NCBI RefSeq assembly: GCF_013302895.1
Contig: NZ_VJOK01000001.1
Location: 2,281,859-2,323,671, forward strand
Direction: 5' to 3'
Origin: Streptomyces albus subsp. chlorinus
GTDB lineage: Bacteria; Actinomycetota; Actinomycetes; Streptomycetales; Streptomycetaceae
Length of the DNA stretch: 41,813 nucleotides
Translations under genes and position numbers: made by a program
Shown: positions 24,581 to 34,359 of the stretch, piece by piece
Layout: every line of letters starts with the position of its first letter
How positions within the stretch are numbered: the first letter of the stretch is position 1
Notes under the pieces: generated by a model
Seen by the model: only the letters and a program-made list of their open reading frames with translations
Databases searched by the model: none
Told to the model about the DNA's origin: nothing

Positions 24581-25087
24581 TCACTCCGGCTGCGGCTTGA
24601 GCGCGCCCCACTCGGCGATCCGGTGCAGCACCGAGCGCAGCGCCAGCTCGTATCCGAAGACGCCGTGTCCGGAGACCATGCCCTGGCACACGGGGGCCGT
24701 CACGGAGGTGTGCCGGAAGGGCTCGCGGGCGTGCACGTTGGAGATGTGCACCTCTACGCACGGGATGCCGAGTCCCGCCACGGCCTCCAGCGCGTCGCGC
24801 AGCGCGTAGCTGTAGTGCGCGTAGGCGCCCGGGTTGAAGACGATGCCGTCGTCGCTGCCGCGTGTGGCGTGGATCAGGTCGACGAGCGTGCCCTCGCTGT
24901 TGCTCTGCGCGCACCGTACCCGGGCTCCCAGCTCCGCGCCGAGAGCCGTGGTGCGCTCCTCGACGTCCTTGAGCGTGGTGCTGCCGTAGGTGTCACGGTC
25001 GCGCTCTCCCAGCAGGTTGAGATTGGGGCCGTGCAGGAGCAGCACGCGCGGGGCCGGGGAGGCGGCTGAGGGAGAAGTCGCGTTCAT
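24581..25087 (-). CDS. aroQ: 3-dehydroquinate dehydratase, type II
   Basis: 168 residues. Third step of the shikimate pathway: 3-dehydroquinate to 3-dehydroshikimate; cytosolic dodecamer. Family hallmarks: LHGPNLNLLGERDRDTYGS (catalytic Tyr in a flexible lid, and Arg before it), QSNSEGTLVDLIHA, NPGAYAHYSYALRDAL (catalytic His), EVHISNVHAREPFRHTSVTA and QGMVSGHGVFGYELAL. The ATG at 25087 gives an N-terminal tail of about 12 residues before the fold starts (RVLLLHGPN). Not clustered with other aro genes here, so its role in this setting (biosynthetic or quinate use) is open. Confidence 0.95.
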   Translation of the reverse strand: MNATSPSAASPAPRVLLLHGPNLNLLGERDRDTYGSTTLKDVEERTTALGAELGARVRCAQSNSEGTLVDLIHATRGSDDGIVFNPGAYAHYSYALRDALEAVAGLGIPCVEVHISNVHAREPFRHTSVTAPVCQGMVSGHGVFGYELALRSVLHRIAEWGALKPQPE

Positions 25088-25225
25088 GGGGGCAGCCTAG
25101 ATCCCTCGACCACGAGCGTTGTCCACAGCGGGCGGCGGAGGCGTGCGCAAGGCCGGCGAGGCCGGGGTGCCCGACTCGCGGGGCTCGGTACCCGATGGGG
25201 GAAGTGCGGTACTCGGCATGGGGAG

Positions 25226-25834
25226 TTACGCGCGGTGGGGTGGCAGGCCGAGCAGGGGAAGCCACACCTCGTCCACGATCTCGACGATCGATTCGTCGGG
25301 TACCGGCCCCATGTTCATCAGCATGTCGTGACGCACCAGGTCGAGGGGCAGGTTCACCAGGCGTGCGGTGCGTGGCGCATCGGGGAGTTCGCCTCGCTCG
25401 ACCGCACGGGCGACGATCTGTCCGAAACCGGGTACCTGCCCGGCGGGGAGGAGGCGGTCGCGGAGCTCGTTGAAGCTGGTGCCCGTCTCGCGGAAGTAGT
25501 CGGCCAGCTGGATGCGCATGAGTATCACCGTGCGACCGCGCTCGGCGTTGACCGCGCGCAGGAGCGTCAGCGCGTCCTGGCGCAGGCTGCCGGTGTCGGG
25601 GAGGTCGAGCGGGCGCCAGTGGTGGGCGAGTGTGGCGAGGAGCAGGTCCTCACGCCGGGGCCAGCGCCGGTAGAGGACGGGTTTGCTGGTTGCGGCCCGC
25701 GCTGCGACGGCCTCGTAGGTGAAGCCGTTGTAGCCCTGCTCGACCAGTACGTCCCAGGCGGCTCGCAAGATGGCGTTCCGCAGGGCGGCCCCCCTGCGGC
25801 GGGTGGCGGTTCCCCCTGCGTCCTGCCCACTCAT
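25226..25834 (-). CDS. TetR/AcrR-family transcriptional regulator
   Basis: 202 residues. N-terminal TetR HTH (about 15-62): LRNAILRAAWDVLVEQGYNG and FTYEAVAARAATSKPVLYRR, followed by a C-terminal effector domain of the TetR_C kind (QLADYFRETGTSFNELRDRL). ATG at 25834. Divergent from the MDR oxidoreductase at 26070; the shared spacer carries two perfect palindromes, so it most likely represses both itself and that gene. The DNA after its stop (25130-25225) has weak GTACCG-type repeats. Ligand unknown. Confidence 0.92.
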   Translation of the reverse strand: MSGQDAGGTATRRRGAALRNAILRAAWDVLVEQGYNGFTYEAVAARAATSKPVLYRRWPRREDLLLATLAHHWRPLDLPDTGSLRQDALTLLRAVNAERGRTVILMRIQLADYFRETGTSFNELRDRLLPAGQVPGFGQIVARAVERGELPDAPRTARLVNLPLDLVRHDMLMNMGPVPDESIVEIVDEVWLPLLGLPPHRA

Positions 25835-25880
25835 AGGTGCCCCCTTCGCCTCGGTCCGGCGCTTCCACTCTACCCGGTTG

Positions 25881-25896
25881 GAAACGCTTGCGTTTC
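25881..25896. promoter_or_regulatory. palindrome GAAACGC-TT-GCGTTTC, probable regulator site
   Basis: Perfect 7-bp arms with a TT centre, 47 nt upstream of the TetR start. Could be the autoregulatory operator or a LacI-like site. Confidence 0.65.
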
Positions 25897-25927
25897 TTAA
25901 TTGCGCGCCGTACTCTCGGGATCATTG

Positions 25928-25943
25928 GATACGGAGTCGTATC
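25928..25943. promoter_or_regulatory. palindrome GATACG-GAGT-CGTATC, probable TetR operator
   Basis: Perfect 6-bp arms with a 4-bp centre between the divergent TetR and MDR genes; this size and form is typical of TetR operators. The promoter hexamers for the + gene are unclear. Confidence 0.7.
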
Positions 25944-26069
25944 TTAGGAGTGCGGCCGAGGCGGACGCGGTCACCACGTGCCGGGCCGGCTCCTCCACGG
26001 CGCCCGCGCCCTGCCCAAGCCGGGGAGAGACGCCGGCACCTCATCCGGGCCGCAGAGAAAGGAGACCCC

Positions 26070-27029
26070 ATGTCCGTGATCAAGGCCGCGCTCGTGGAGT
26101 CCTTCGACCAGCCACCGCGCTTCCGCTCCCTCCCCTCGCCCGAGGCCGGGCCCGGCCAGGAAGTGGTGGACGTCCTCGCGGTCGGCGTGCACCCCGCCAC
26201 CCGCGGCATCGCCGCCGGCAAGCACTACACCAGCCCCAAAACCCTGCCCGCACCGGCCGGCGCCGACGCCGTCGTGCGCCGGCCGGACGGCCGCCTCGCC
26301 TACGTCATGGTGATGGGCGCCGGCACCCTGGCCGAGCGCATCGTCATCGACCCGGCCGCCGCGATCCCGGTGCCCGACGGGGCGGACGCCGCAATCCTGG
26401 CCGCCACCATGAACCCGGCCCTGTCCTCATGGATCGCGTTGCGCACCCGCGTACCGTTCCAGGCCGGTCAGTCGGTCCTGGTGCACGGCGCGACCGGCAA
26501 CGCCGGATCGATGGCCGTCAAGGTCGCCCGGCACCTCGGCGCCGGCCGGGTGGTCGCCGCCGGACGCAACCGCAGCCGCCTGGACGTCCTCGAGGCCGGG
26601 GGCGCCGACGCCGTCGTCCAGCTCACCCCCGACGAGGACGCCACCGCGACCGCGCTCGCCGAGGCCGCCGCAGAGGTCGACGTGGTACTGGACTACGTAT
26701 GGGGCCCGCCCACCGAACTCGCCATGCGCGCCGTCCTCGGCGCCCGCACCCGGCACACCCGCCTCCTGGACTGGGTGCAGATCGGCGGCATGGGCGGTGA
26801 CGCCGTCACCCTGTCCGGGCACGCCCTGCGCTCCAACGCCTTCCGCGTGCTGGGCAGCGGGTTCGGCTCCGTCGCCACGGACGTCATGCGGCGGGAGTTC
26901 ACCGATCTCGTCGCCGCGATCGCCCAAGGCGCCATGGCCGTGCGCCCGCGGCCGTTCCCGCTCGCCGACGTCGAGAAGGCATGGGCCCATGAGGACGCGC
27001 CGGGCGAGCGCACCGTCATCCTCCTGTGA
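26070..27029 (+). CDS. MDR-family quinone oxidoreductase-like protein (zinc-type alcohol dehydrogenase superfamily)
   Basis: 319 residues. Medium-chain dehydrogenase/reductase of the quinone-oxidoreductase type: N-terminal GroES-like domain about 1-130, NADPH Rossmann domain about 130-265 with VLVHGATGNAGSMAVKVARH (nucleotide-binding AxxGxxG) and VVAAGRNRSRLDVLEAGGAD. No structural-zinc cysteines are seen, fitting the zinc-free group. The ATG follows AAAGGAGA at 7 nt. It reduces an unknown carbonyl or quinone; expected to be controlled by the divergent TetR. The last 20 nt are tandemly repeated after the stop. Confidence 0.88.
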   Translation: MSVIKAALVESFDQPPRFRSLPSPEAGPGQEVVDVLAVGVHPATRGIAAGKHYTSPKTLPAPAGADAVVRRPDGRLAYVMVMGAGTLAERIVIDPAAAIPVPDGADAAILAATMNPALSSWIALRTRVPFQAGQSVLVHGATGNAGSMAVKVARHLGAGRVVAAGRNRSRLDVLEAGGADAVVQLTPDEDATATALAEAAAEVDVVLDYVWGPPTELAMRAVLGARTRHTRLLDWVQIGGMGGDAVTLSGHALRSNAFRVLGSGFGSVATDVMRREFTDLVAAIAQGAMAVRPRPFPLADVEKAWAHEDAPGERTVILL

Positions 27030-27051
27030 GAACCGCCGTCCTCCCGTGAGA
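27012..27051 (+). repeat. 20-nt tandem repeat spanning the stop of the MDR gene
   Basis: ACCGTCATCCTCCTGTGAGA (27012-27031) and ACCGCCGTCCTCCCGTGAGA (27032-27051) agree at 17 of 20 positions. Both carry TGA; the first is the stop. Confidence 0.8.
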
Positions 27052-27386
27052 CAGGCCCCGGACCCCCGTATCCCGCCCTGGGCGTCAGGGGCAACCCGCT
27101 CACGCGCGCCTGCGCCACCACCGAGGCACCCCTCACCGATCACCCACCGCAGTGGACGGGCAGCCGCCCGTCAGGGACCCCGCGGGCCGCTGCACCTGGT
27201 TCCCGCCACGGGGAAGCACCGGGGGGGCGTCGGCCTCGACCGTCCGCGCAGGTGCCGCTAGCCTCCGGTGCGGGGGCCCGTCGCGGGCCGTCCCGGCCGT
27301 CGCGGGCCGCCGGAAGGGCGCGCCGTGACCGCCCGGGCCGCCACGGGCCGCCGAAGGCGCCGGACGAGGCGAGGAGCAGGCGAGCT
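27052..27386 (+). promoter_or_regulatory. spacer and putative promoter of the SDR/response-regulator operon
   Basis: No gene. A promoter is likely at -35 TCGACC (27236-27241), 17-nt spacer, -10 TAGCCT (27259-27264), leaving a leader of about 115 nt. That leader has a two-copy repeat of CCGTCGCGGGCCG (27279 and 27298, 19-nt period). GAGGAG (27371-27376) is the Shine-Dalgarno for the SDR. Confidence 0.5.
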
Positions 27387-28307
27387 ATGGGCTGGACAGC
27401 GCGGAACATCCCCGACCAGAGCGGCCGTACGGCGGTCGTGACCGGCGCCAACAGCGGCATCGGCTTCGTGACGGCCAGGGAGCTGGCGCGGCGCGGCGCG
27501 CGGGTCGTCCTGGCGTGCCGCAGCGAGGAGCGCGGGCAGCGGGCCCGGGACGAGCTGGTGCGGGAGCTGCCCGAGGCCAAACCGCGCACCGAGCTGCGCC
27601 GGCTCGACCTCGGCGACCTGTCCTCGGTGCGCGCCTTCGCCAAGGAGCTGCCCGACGACCGGGTGGACCTGCTGGTCAACAACGCGGGGGTGATGGCGCT
27701 GCCGTACGGCAGGACCGCGGACGGTTTCGAGACCCAGTTCGGCGTCAACCACCTGGGGCACTTCGCCCTCACCGGGCTGCTCCTGGACAGGCTGCTGGCC
27801 GCCCGGGAGCCGCGGGTGGTGACCGTCTCCAGCCAGCTCCACGCGCTGGCCAACATCGACCTCACCGACCTCAACAGCGCGCGCTCCTACCGCCGCTGGC
27901 TCGCCTACGCGCGCTCCAAGACCGCCAATCTCCTCTTCACCCACGAGCTGGCGCGCCGGACGGCCGGCACCCCGCTGGTCGCGGCCGCCGCGCACCCCGG
28001 CTACGCGTCCACCAATCTCCTCACGGCCAGGTCCCGCATGGAGGGCAGGAAGGTCCTGGAGCGGGTCATCGAGCTGGGCAACCGGACCGTCGCGCAGTCG
28101 GCCGAGGCGGGTGCGCTGCCGACGCTGTACGCGGCGACGGAGCCCGGGGTGGGCGCCGACTCCTTCACGGGGCCGCGGTTCCTGTCCTGGCGCGGCGGGC
28201 CCGCCCCGTCGTGGCGGGCGCCCTGGACCCTCAGCGACGAGGCCGCCGCACGGCTGTGGGCGGCCTCCGAGCGGCTGACGGGGGTCGGCTACGGGACGCC
28301 CGCGTGA
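27387..28307 (+). CDS. short-chain dehydrogenase/reductase
   Basis: 306 residues, in the retinol-dehydrogenase-like branch of classical SDRs. NAD(P) motif TAVVTGANSGIGFVTARELA (TGxxxGIG, about 15-30), Asp at the end of strand 3, NNAGVMALPYG (NNAG), the catalytic Ser in VVTVSSQLHAL, and the YxxxK active site in WLAYARSKTANLL. ATG at 27387. The gene overlaps the response regulator gene by 4 nt (GTGA), so the two proteins are made together. Substrate unknown; oxidoreduction of a lipophilic alcohol is a family-level guess. Confidence 0.9.
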   Translation: MGWTARNIPDQSGRTAVVTGANSGIGFVTARELARRGARVVLACRSEERGQRARDELVRELPEAKPRTELRRLDLGDLSSVRAFAKELPDDRVDLLVNNAGVMALPYGRTADGFETQFGVNHLGHFALTGLLLDRLLAAREPRVVTVSSQLHALANIDLTDLNSARSYRRWLAYARSKTANLLFTHELARRTAGTPLVAAAAHPGYASTNLLTARSRMEGRKVLERVIELGNRTVAQSAEAGALPTLYAATEPGVGADSFTGPRFLSWRGGPAPSWRAPWTLSDEAAARLWAASERLTGVGYGTPA

Positions 28308-29089
28308 TCCGGGTGCTGGTCGTCGACGACGACTTCATGGTGGCCCGGCTGCACAGCACCCTGGTCTCCCGGGTGCCCGGCTTCGAGGTGGCGGGCGTCG
28401 TGCACAGCGGCACCGAGGCGCTGGCCCTGGTGCGTGAGCTGTCCCCCGACCTGGTGCTGCTGGACCTGTACCTGCCCGACGTGAGCGGGCTGGAGGTGCT
28501 GCGCGGGCTGCGCGGCGACGGTGCGCCGGGGGGCGGTCCCGACGTGCTGGTGGTCACGGCGGCGCGGGACGCGGCGAGCGTGCGGGCCGCGCGGCACGGC
28601 GGGGCTGTGCAGTACATCGTCAAGCCGTTCGAGGGGCGGCTGCTGGCGGAGCGGCTGGAGCGGTACGCGCACCAGCGGCGGGAGTTCGAGGCGCTGACCG
28701 CGCCCGGCCAGGAGGAGCTGGACCGGGTCTTCTCCCCTGGCGGGACGGGCGTGCCCGGCCCCGCCGCCGCTCCCGAGGCGCGGCAGCCGCAGCCCACGCG
28801 GCAGGGGCGGCAGGAGCCGCGGGCTCCGGTGGGCGCCCTCGCCACGGACCGGCCCGCCCCGCTGCCCAAGGGGCTGACCGAGCAGACGGCGGCGCTGGTG
28901 CGGGCGGTGCTGGACGACAGCTCTGCCCTGACGGGGGTCTCCGCCTCCGAGTGCGCCGGGCGCAGCGGTCTGTCCCGGGTGAGTGCACGGCGCTACCTGG
29001 AGCACTTCGTGGCCGCCGGCACGGCGCGGGTGACGCTGCGGTACGGCACGACGGGGCGGCCCGAGCGCCGCTACCACCGGGTGCCCTGA
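28304..29089 (+). CDS. CitB/DcuR-type response regulator (orphan)
   Basis: 261 residues. Receiver domain about 1-120: acidic pair VVDDD (8-10), phosphorylated Asp54 (LLDLYLP), and Lys in QYIVKPFEG. A Pro/Gln-rich linker (about 140-185) is followed by a C-terminal HTH of the CitT/DpiA kind (SASECAGRSGLSRVSARRYL, about 210-230). Normally its partner is a CitA-like sensor kinase for di- or tricarboxylates in the adjoining gene, but none is here; the neighbour is the SDR it overlaps (GTGA). Start GTG 28304 is set by that coupling. Pyruvate phosphate dikinase, a carbon-flow enzyme, lies convergent downstream. Confidence 0.88.
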   Translation: MIRVLVVDDDFMVARLHSTLVSRVPGFEVAGVVHSGTEALALVRELSPDLVLLDLYLPDVSGLEVLRGLRGDGAPGGGPDVLVVTAARDAASVRAARHGGAVQYIVKPFEGRLLAERLERYAHQRREFEALTAPGQEELDRVFSPGGTGVPGPAAAPEARQPQPTRQGRQEPRAPVGALATDRPAPLPKGLTEQTAALVRAVLDDSSALTGVSASECAGRSGLSRVSARRYLEHFVAAGTARVTLRYGTTGRPERRYHRVP

Positions 29090-29402
29090 CCGGGGCCGTC
29101 GCATTGACGTCGGCGTCGGCCCCTGGCACGCGCGGCGCCACGCGATGCCTCATGCGGAAAGCGACGCGGCGCACGGTGACGGCACGGGAAGCGCAACGGG
29201 AGGAAGCGCCGGACGCGGATCGGGAGCCGGCCCGGCCCGCGGGTGCCCCCCTCCGCGCGCGGACCGTCGTCCGGAGGAGCCGCGACCGGCGTGAAGGAGG
29301 CGGCACCCCCGCACGGGTGCCGCCTCCTTGGGGACCGGGCCCTGTCCGCGGTGAGGGTTCGGGTGGCGGACAGGCGGCCCGGAGGGGGTGGGGAGGGAGC
29401 CG
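29090..29402. other. spacer between convergent response regulator and ppdK genes
   Basis: No gene. The single clear element is a strong hairpin at 29294-29329. Upstream of it the DNA is GC-rich with no repeats or open frame that I trust. Confidence 0.5.
29294..29329. terminator. bidirectional intrinsic terminator
   Basis: AAGGAGGCGGCACCC (29294-29308), 6-nt loop, GGGTGCCGCCTCCTT (29315-29329): a 15-bp perfect stem with A and T ends for both directions. Confidence 0.85.
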
Positions 29403-32150
<2,748 letters not shown>

Positions 32151-32240
32151 CGCACTCGGCTCCTCGTGGTCGGTTGCCCTGACGGCGGGGAGCGTACCCA
32201 GATCAAAGGCGTACGAGTACGTCCAGCGGCATGTCACACG

Positions 32241-32290
32241 GCCGTAACCACCCGTCTGCCGAGAGATCGAAAGTGCACCGTGGTTACGGC
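32241..32290. repeat. 11-bp inverted repeat GCCGTAACCAC / GTGGTTACGGC with 28-nt spacer
   Basis: Left arm 32241-32251, right arm 32280-32290, perfect. Located 91-140 nt upstream of the ppdK start. Either two sites of one regulator 39 bp apart or a long hairpin. Confidence 0.8.
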
Positions 32291-32442
32291 TGATTGGCCG
32301 TGCCATTCAGAAGCCGAACGCATGATGACGCTGAGACACGCCGGTCACCCACTTGCGCACGCTGAGCGAACCGCGCCTACGACAACGGAACCAAGGGCCG
32401 GTAAAACCGGCACCTGCTCCTTGGAGAGATACACCCCTCATT

Positions 32443-32460
32443 TGAGCGCTCATATGAGCG
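32443..32460. promoter_or_regulatory. overlapping palindromes TGAGCGCTCA and CGCTCATATGAGCG
   Basis: TGAGCGCTCA (32443-32452) and CGCTCATATGAGCG (32447-32460) are perfect palindromes that share CGCTCA. Another TGAGCG half-site is at 32363. Looks like a cooperative operator; the regulator is not evident. Confidence 0.65.
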
Positions 32461-32538
32461 TCACCCTTATCAAGGTGGCGCGAATCACGCCTCCATTCGC
32501 GTGACCGTCTCACCATGCGGACAGCGTTCGGGCCGCAG

Positions 32539-32544
32539 TAGATT
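32539..32544 (+). promoter_or_regulatory. -10 of a leaderless promoter for the GGCT-like gene
   Basis: TAGATT, then 6 nt, then the GTG at 32551; no Shine-Dalgarno. A weak TGCGGA (32516-32521) fits as -35 with 17-nt spacing. Confidence 0.45.
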
Positions 32545-32550
32545 GCGCGC

Positions 32551-33141
32551 GTGAGCGACCCGACGAACGGCGGTACCCCCGCCGCACGCCTCGCGCCCGT
32601 GGACCCCGCCTCCGACACGCTCTTCGTCTACGGGACCCTCCGCTTCCGCCGCATACTGACGGCGCTTCTCGGCCACGTCCCGTCCGCCGCGCCCGCGACC
32701 GTCACCGGCTGGCGCACCGCGGCCCTGCGCGGCAGGCCCTACCCCGGCCTCGTCCCGGCCCCCGGCCGGACGGCACACGGGCTGCTGCTGACCGGACTGG
32801 ACGCCCGCGCCTGGCGGGTACTGGACGCGTTCGAGGACGACGAGTACGCACTGCGCCGCCTCACCGCCCGGACGGCGGCCGGGCCCGCCGCAGGGCCGGG
32901 GACCCCCGTGCCGGCCTGGTCCTACACCTGGACGAGCCCCGCGCAGGTCCGCCCCGACGACTGGGAGGCCGACACCTTCGCCGGGCAGCTGCTCGACGGA
33001 TACGCGACCCGGCTGGAGCAGGCCGCGCACCATGCGCCCCGGAGGGGCACGGGCAGTGGCACACCTGGCCGCGGCTCCTCCGGGGACCGCGACGCACACA
33101 GAGGGGCCGCCCCTCGGCAGGGCCGCCCCGGTTCGGACTAA
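32551..33141 (+). CDS. gamma-glutamylcyclotransferase / AIG2-like protein
   Basis: 196 residues. GGCT-fold domain about 22-155: DTLFVYGTLRFRRILTALLG (YGTLR substrate loop), GLDARAWRVLDAFEDDEYAL (Glu/Asp near the active site), and VPAWSYTWTSPAQVRPDDWE. Such proteins release 5-oxoproline from gamma-glutamyl dipeptides or act on gamma-glutamylamines. The last 40 residues are a Gly/Arg/Ser-rich tail that contains the hairpin sequence for dusB termination (33101-33115). GTG start at 32551 is leaderless. The stop TAA shares its bases with the TAG of dusB on the other strand (33138-33141). Confidence 0.82.
   Translation: MSDPTNGGTPAARLAPVDPASDTLFVYGTLRFRRILTALLGHVPSAAPATVTGWRTAALRGRPYPGLVPAPGRTAHGLLLTGLDARAWRVLDAFEDDEYALRRLTARTAAGPAAGPGTPVPAWSYTWTSPAQVRPDDWEADTFAGQLLDGYATRLEQAAHHAPRRGTGSGTPGRGSSGDRDAHRGAAPRQGRPGSD
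33101..33115 (-). terminator. possible dusB terminator inside the GGCT-like 3' end
   Basis: GAGGGGC-C-GCCCCTC, a 7-bp stem with almost no loop, 23 nt past the dusB stop on the minus strand and inside the tail of the convergent gene. Confidence 0.4.
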
Positions 33142-34277
33142 CCTCCCGAGGTGTCCAGTTCGGCGTCGGCGCTGATGCCCGCGGAGCACTCGTACGGGTC
33201 CTCCAGCCAGCCGTCGGGCAGGACGACCTTGTTGCGGGAGTGGGTACGGCCGCGGGGGCCGTCGGCGCCGGGGGGCCACTCCTGGGACAGGTCCAGCTCG
33301 TCCAGCAGTGCGCGCAGTTCGGCCAGGGAGCCGGCGACGGCCAGCCTCTTGCGCATCTCGGAGCCCACCGAGAAGCCCTTGGTGTACCAGGCGACGTGCT
33401 TGCGGAAGTCGATGACGCCGCGCGCCTCGTCACCGAGCCACTCCCCCAGCAGCCGCGCGTGCCGCACCATCACGTCGGCGACCTCGCGCAGGGTGGGCCG
33501 GGCGTAGGCGCCGGAGCCCTCGCCCGAGAGCGCGGCCACCAGATCGGCGAACAGCCAGGGCCGCCCCAGGCAGCCGCGGCCCACCACGACGCCGTCGCAG
33601 CCGGTCTCGCGCATCATGCGCACCGCGTCGTCGGCCGACCAGATGTCGCCGTTGCCCAGCACCGGGATCTCGGGGACGGCCTCCTTGAGGCGTGCGATGG
33701 CCTCCCAGTCGGCGGTGCCGCCGTAGTGCTGCGCGGCGGTGCGGCCGTGCAGGGCGATGGCGGTGACGCCCTCCTCGACGGCGATGCGCCCGGCGTCCAG
33801 ATACGTCAGGTGGTCGTCGTCGATGCCCTTGCGCATCTTCATCGTCACCGGGAGGCCGCCCGCGTTGCTGACGGCCTCGTGCAGGATGGCGCGCAGCAGC
33901 GGCCGCTTGTAGGGCAGTGCGGAGCCGCCGCCCTTGCGGGTCACCTTGGGGACGGGGCAGCCGAAGTTGAGGTCGATGTGGTCGGCCAGGTCCTCGTCCG
34001 CGATCATCCGCGCGGCCTTGCCGACGGTCACCGGGTCCACGCCGTACAGCTGGATGGAGCGCGGCTTCTCGCTCGCGTCGAAGTGGACGAGCTGCATCGT
34101 CTTCTCGTTGCGCTCTACCAGCGCCCGGGTGGTGATCATCTCGCTGACGAACAGTCCGCGGCCCCCGGAGAACTCCCTGCACAGGGTCCGGAACGGAGCG
34201 TTGGTGATCCCAGCCATCGGTGCCAGCACGACGGGCGGGTCGACGACGTGCGGTCCGATGTGCAGCGGCTGGGTCAT
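33138..34277 (-). CDS. dusB: tRNA dihydrouridine synthase (DusB family)
   Basis: 379 residues. FMN enzyme that reduces uridines in the tRNA D-loop. TIM barrel with VVLAPMAGITNAPFRTLCRE (N-terminal FMN motif), HIDLNFGCPVPKVTRKGGGS with the catalytic Cys, VTMKMRKGIDDDH, IALHGRTAAQHYGG, and IPVLGNGDIWSADDA (FMN phosphate). The C-terminal RNA-binding helices are from about 270. ATG at 34277 chosen (AAGGA upstream, conserved start MTQPLHIGPHVVD); a longer reading to 34334 lacks family support. The XRE gene lies 82 nt upstream on the same strand. The 3' end shares CTAA with the GGCT-like gene. Confidence 0.94.
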   Translation of the reverse strand: MTQPLHIGPHVVDPPVVLAPMAGITNAPFRTLCREFSGGRGLFVSEMITTRALVERNEKTMQLVHFDASEKPRSIQLYGVDPVTVGKAARMIADEDLADHIDLNFGCPVPKVTRKGGGSALPYKRPLLRAILHEAVSNAGGLPVTMKMRKGIDDDHLTYLDAGRIAVEEGVTAIALHGRTAAQHYGGTADWEAIARLKEAVPEIPVLGNGDIWSADDAVRMMRETGCDGVVVGRGCLGRPWLFADLVAALSGEGSGAYARPTLREVADVMVRHARLLGEWLGDEARGVIDFRKHVAWYTKGFSVGSEMRKRLAVAGSLAELRALLDELDLSQEWPPGADGPRGRTHSRNKVVLPDGWLEDPYECSAGISADAELDTSGG

Positions 34278-34359
34278 ACGGCGGCGTCCTTCTGTGCTCT
34301 CGGCGGGCGGGGACAACATCCCATTGTCACCCATCCGGCCCGTGCCCCCTCCCCGCGGG

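Larger units (their letters stand above)
32151..32550. other. regulatory region between ppdK and the GGCT-like gene
   Basis: A divergent, gene-free region. Holds a long inverted repeat (32241-32290), overlapping TGAGCG palindromes (32443-32460), a GCCGG-TAAAA-CCGGC hairpin (about 32394-32408), and the leaderless promoter of the + gene. Clear -35/-10 boxes for ppdK are not seen. Confidence 0.6.

Noticed and set aside
25130..25225. Stop-spanning repeat behind the TetR gene
   Set aside because: GTACCG/CCCCAT fragments recur but no aligned unit contains the TAA; not counted.
32151..32306. 52-codon N-terminal extension of ppdK
   Set aside because: No homology visible, covers the inverted repeat, and a better GTG with Shine-Dalgarno is at 32150.
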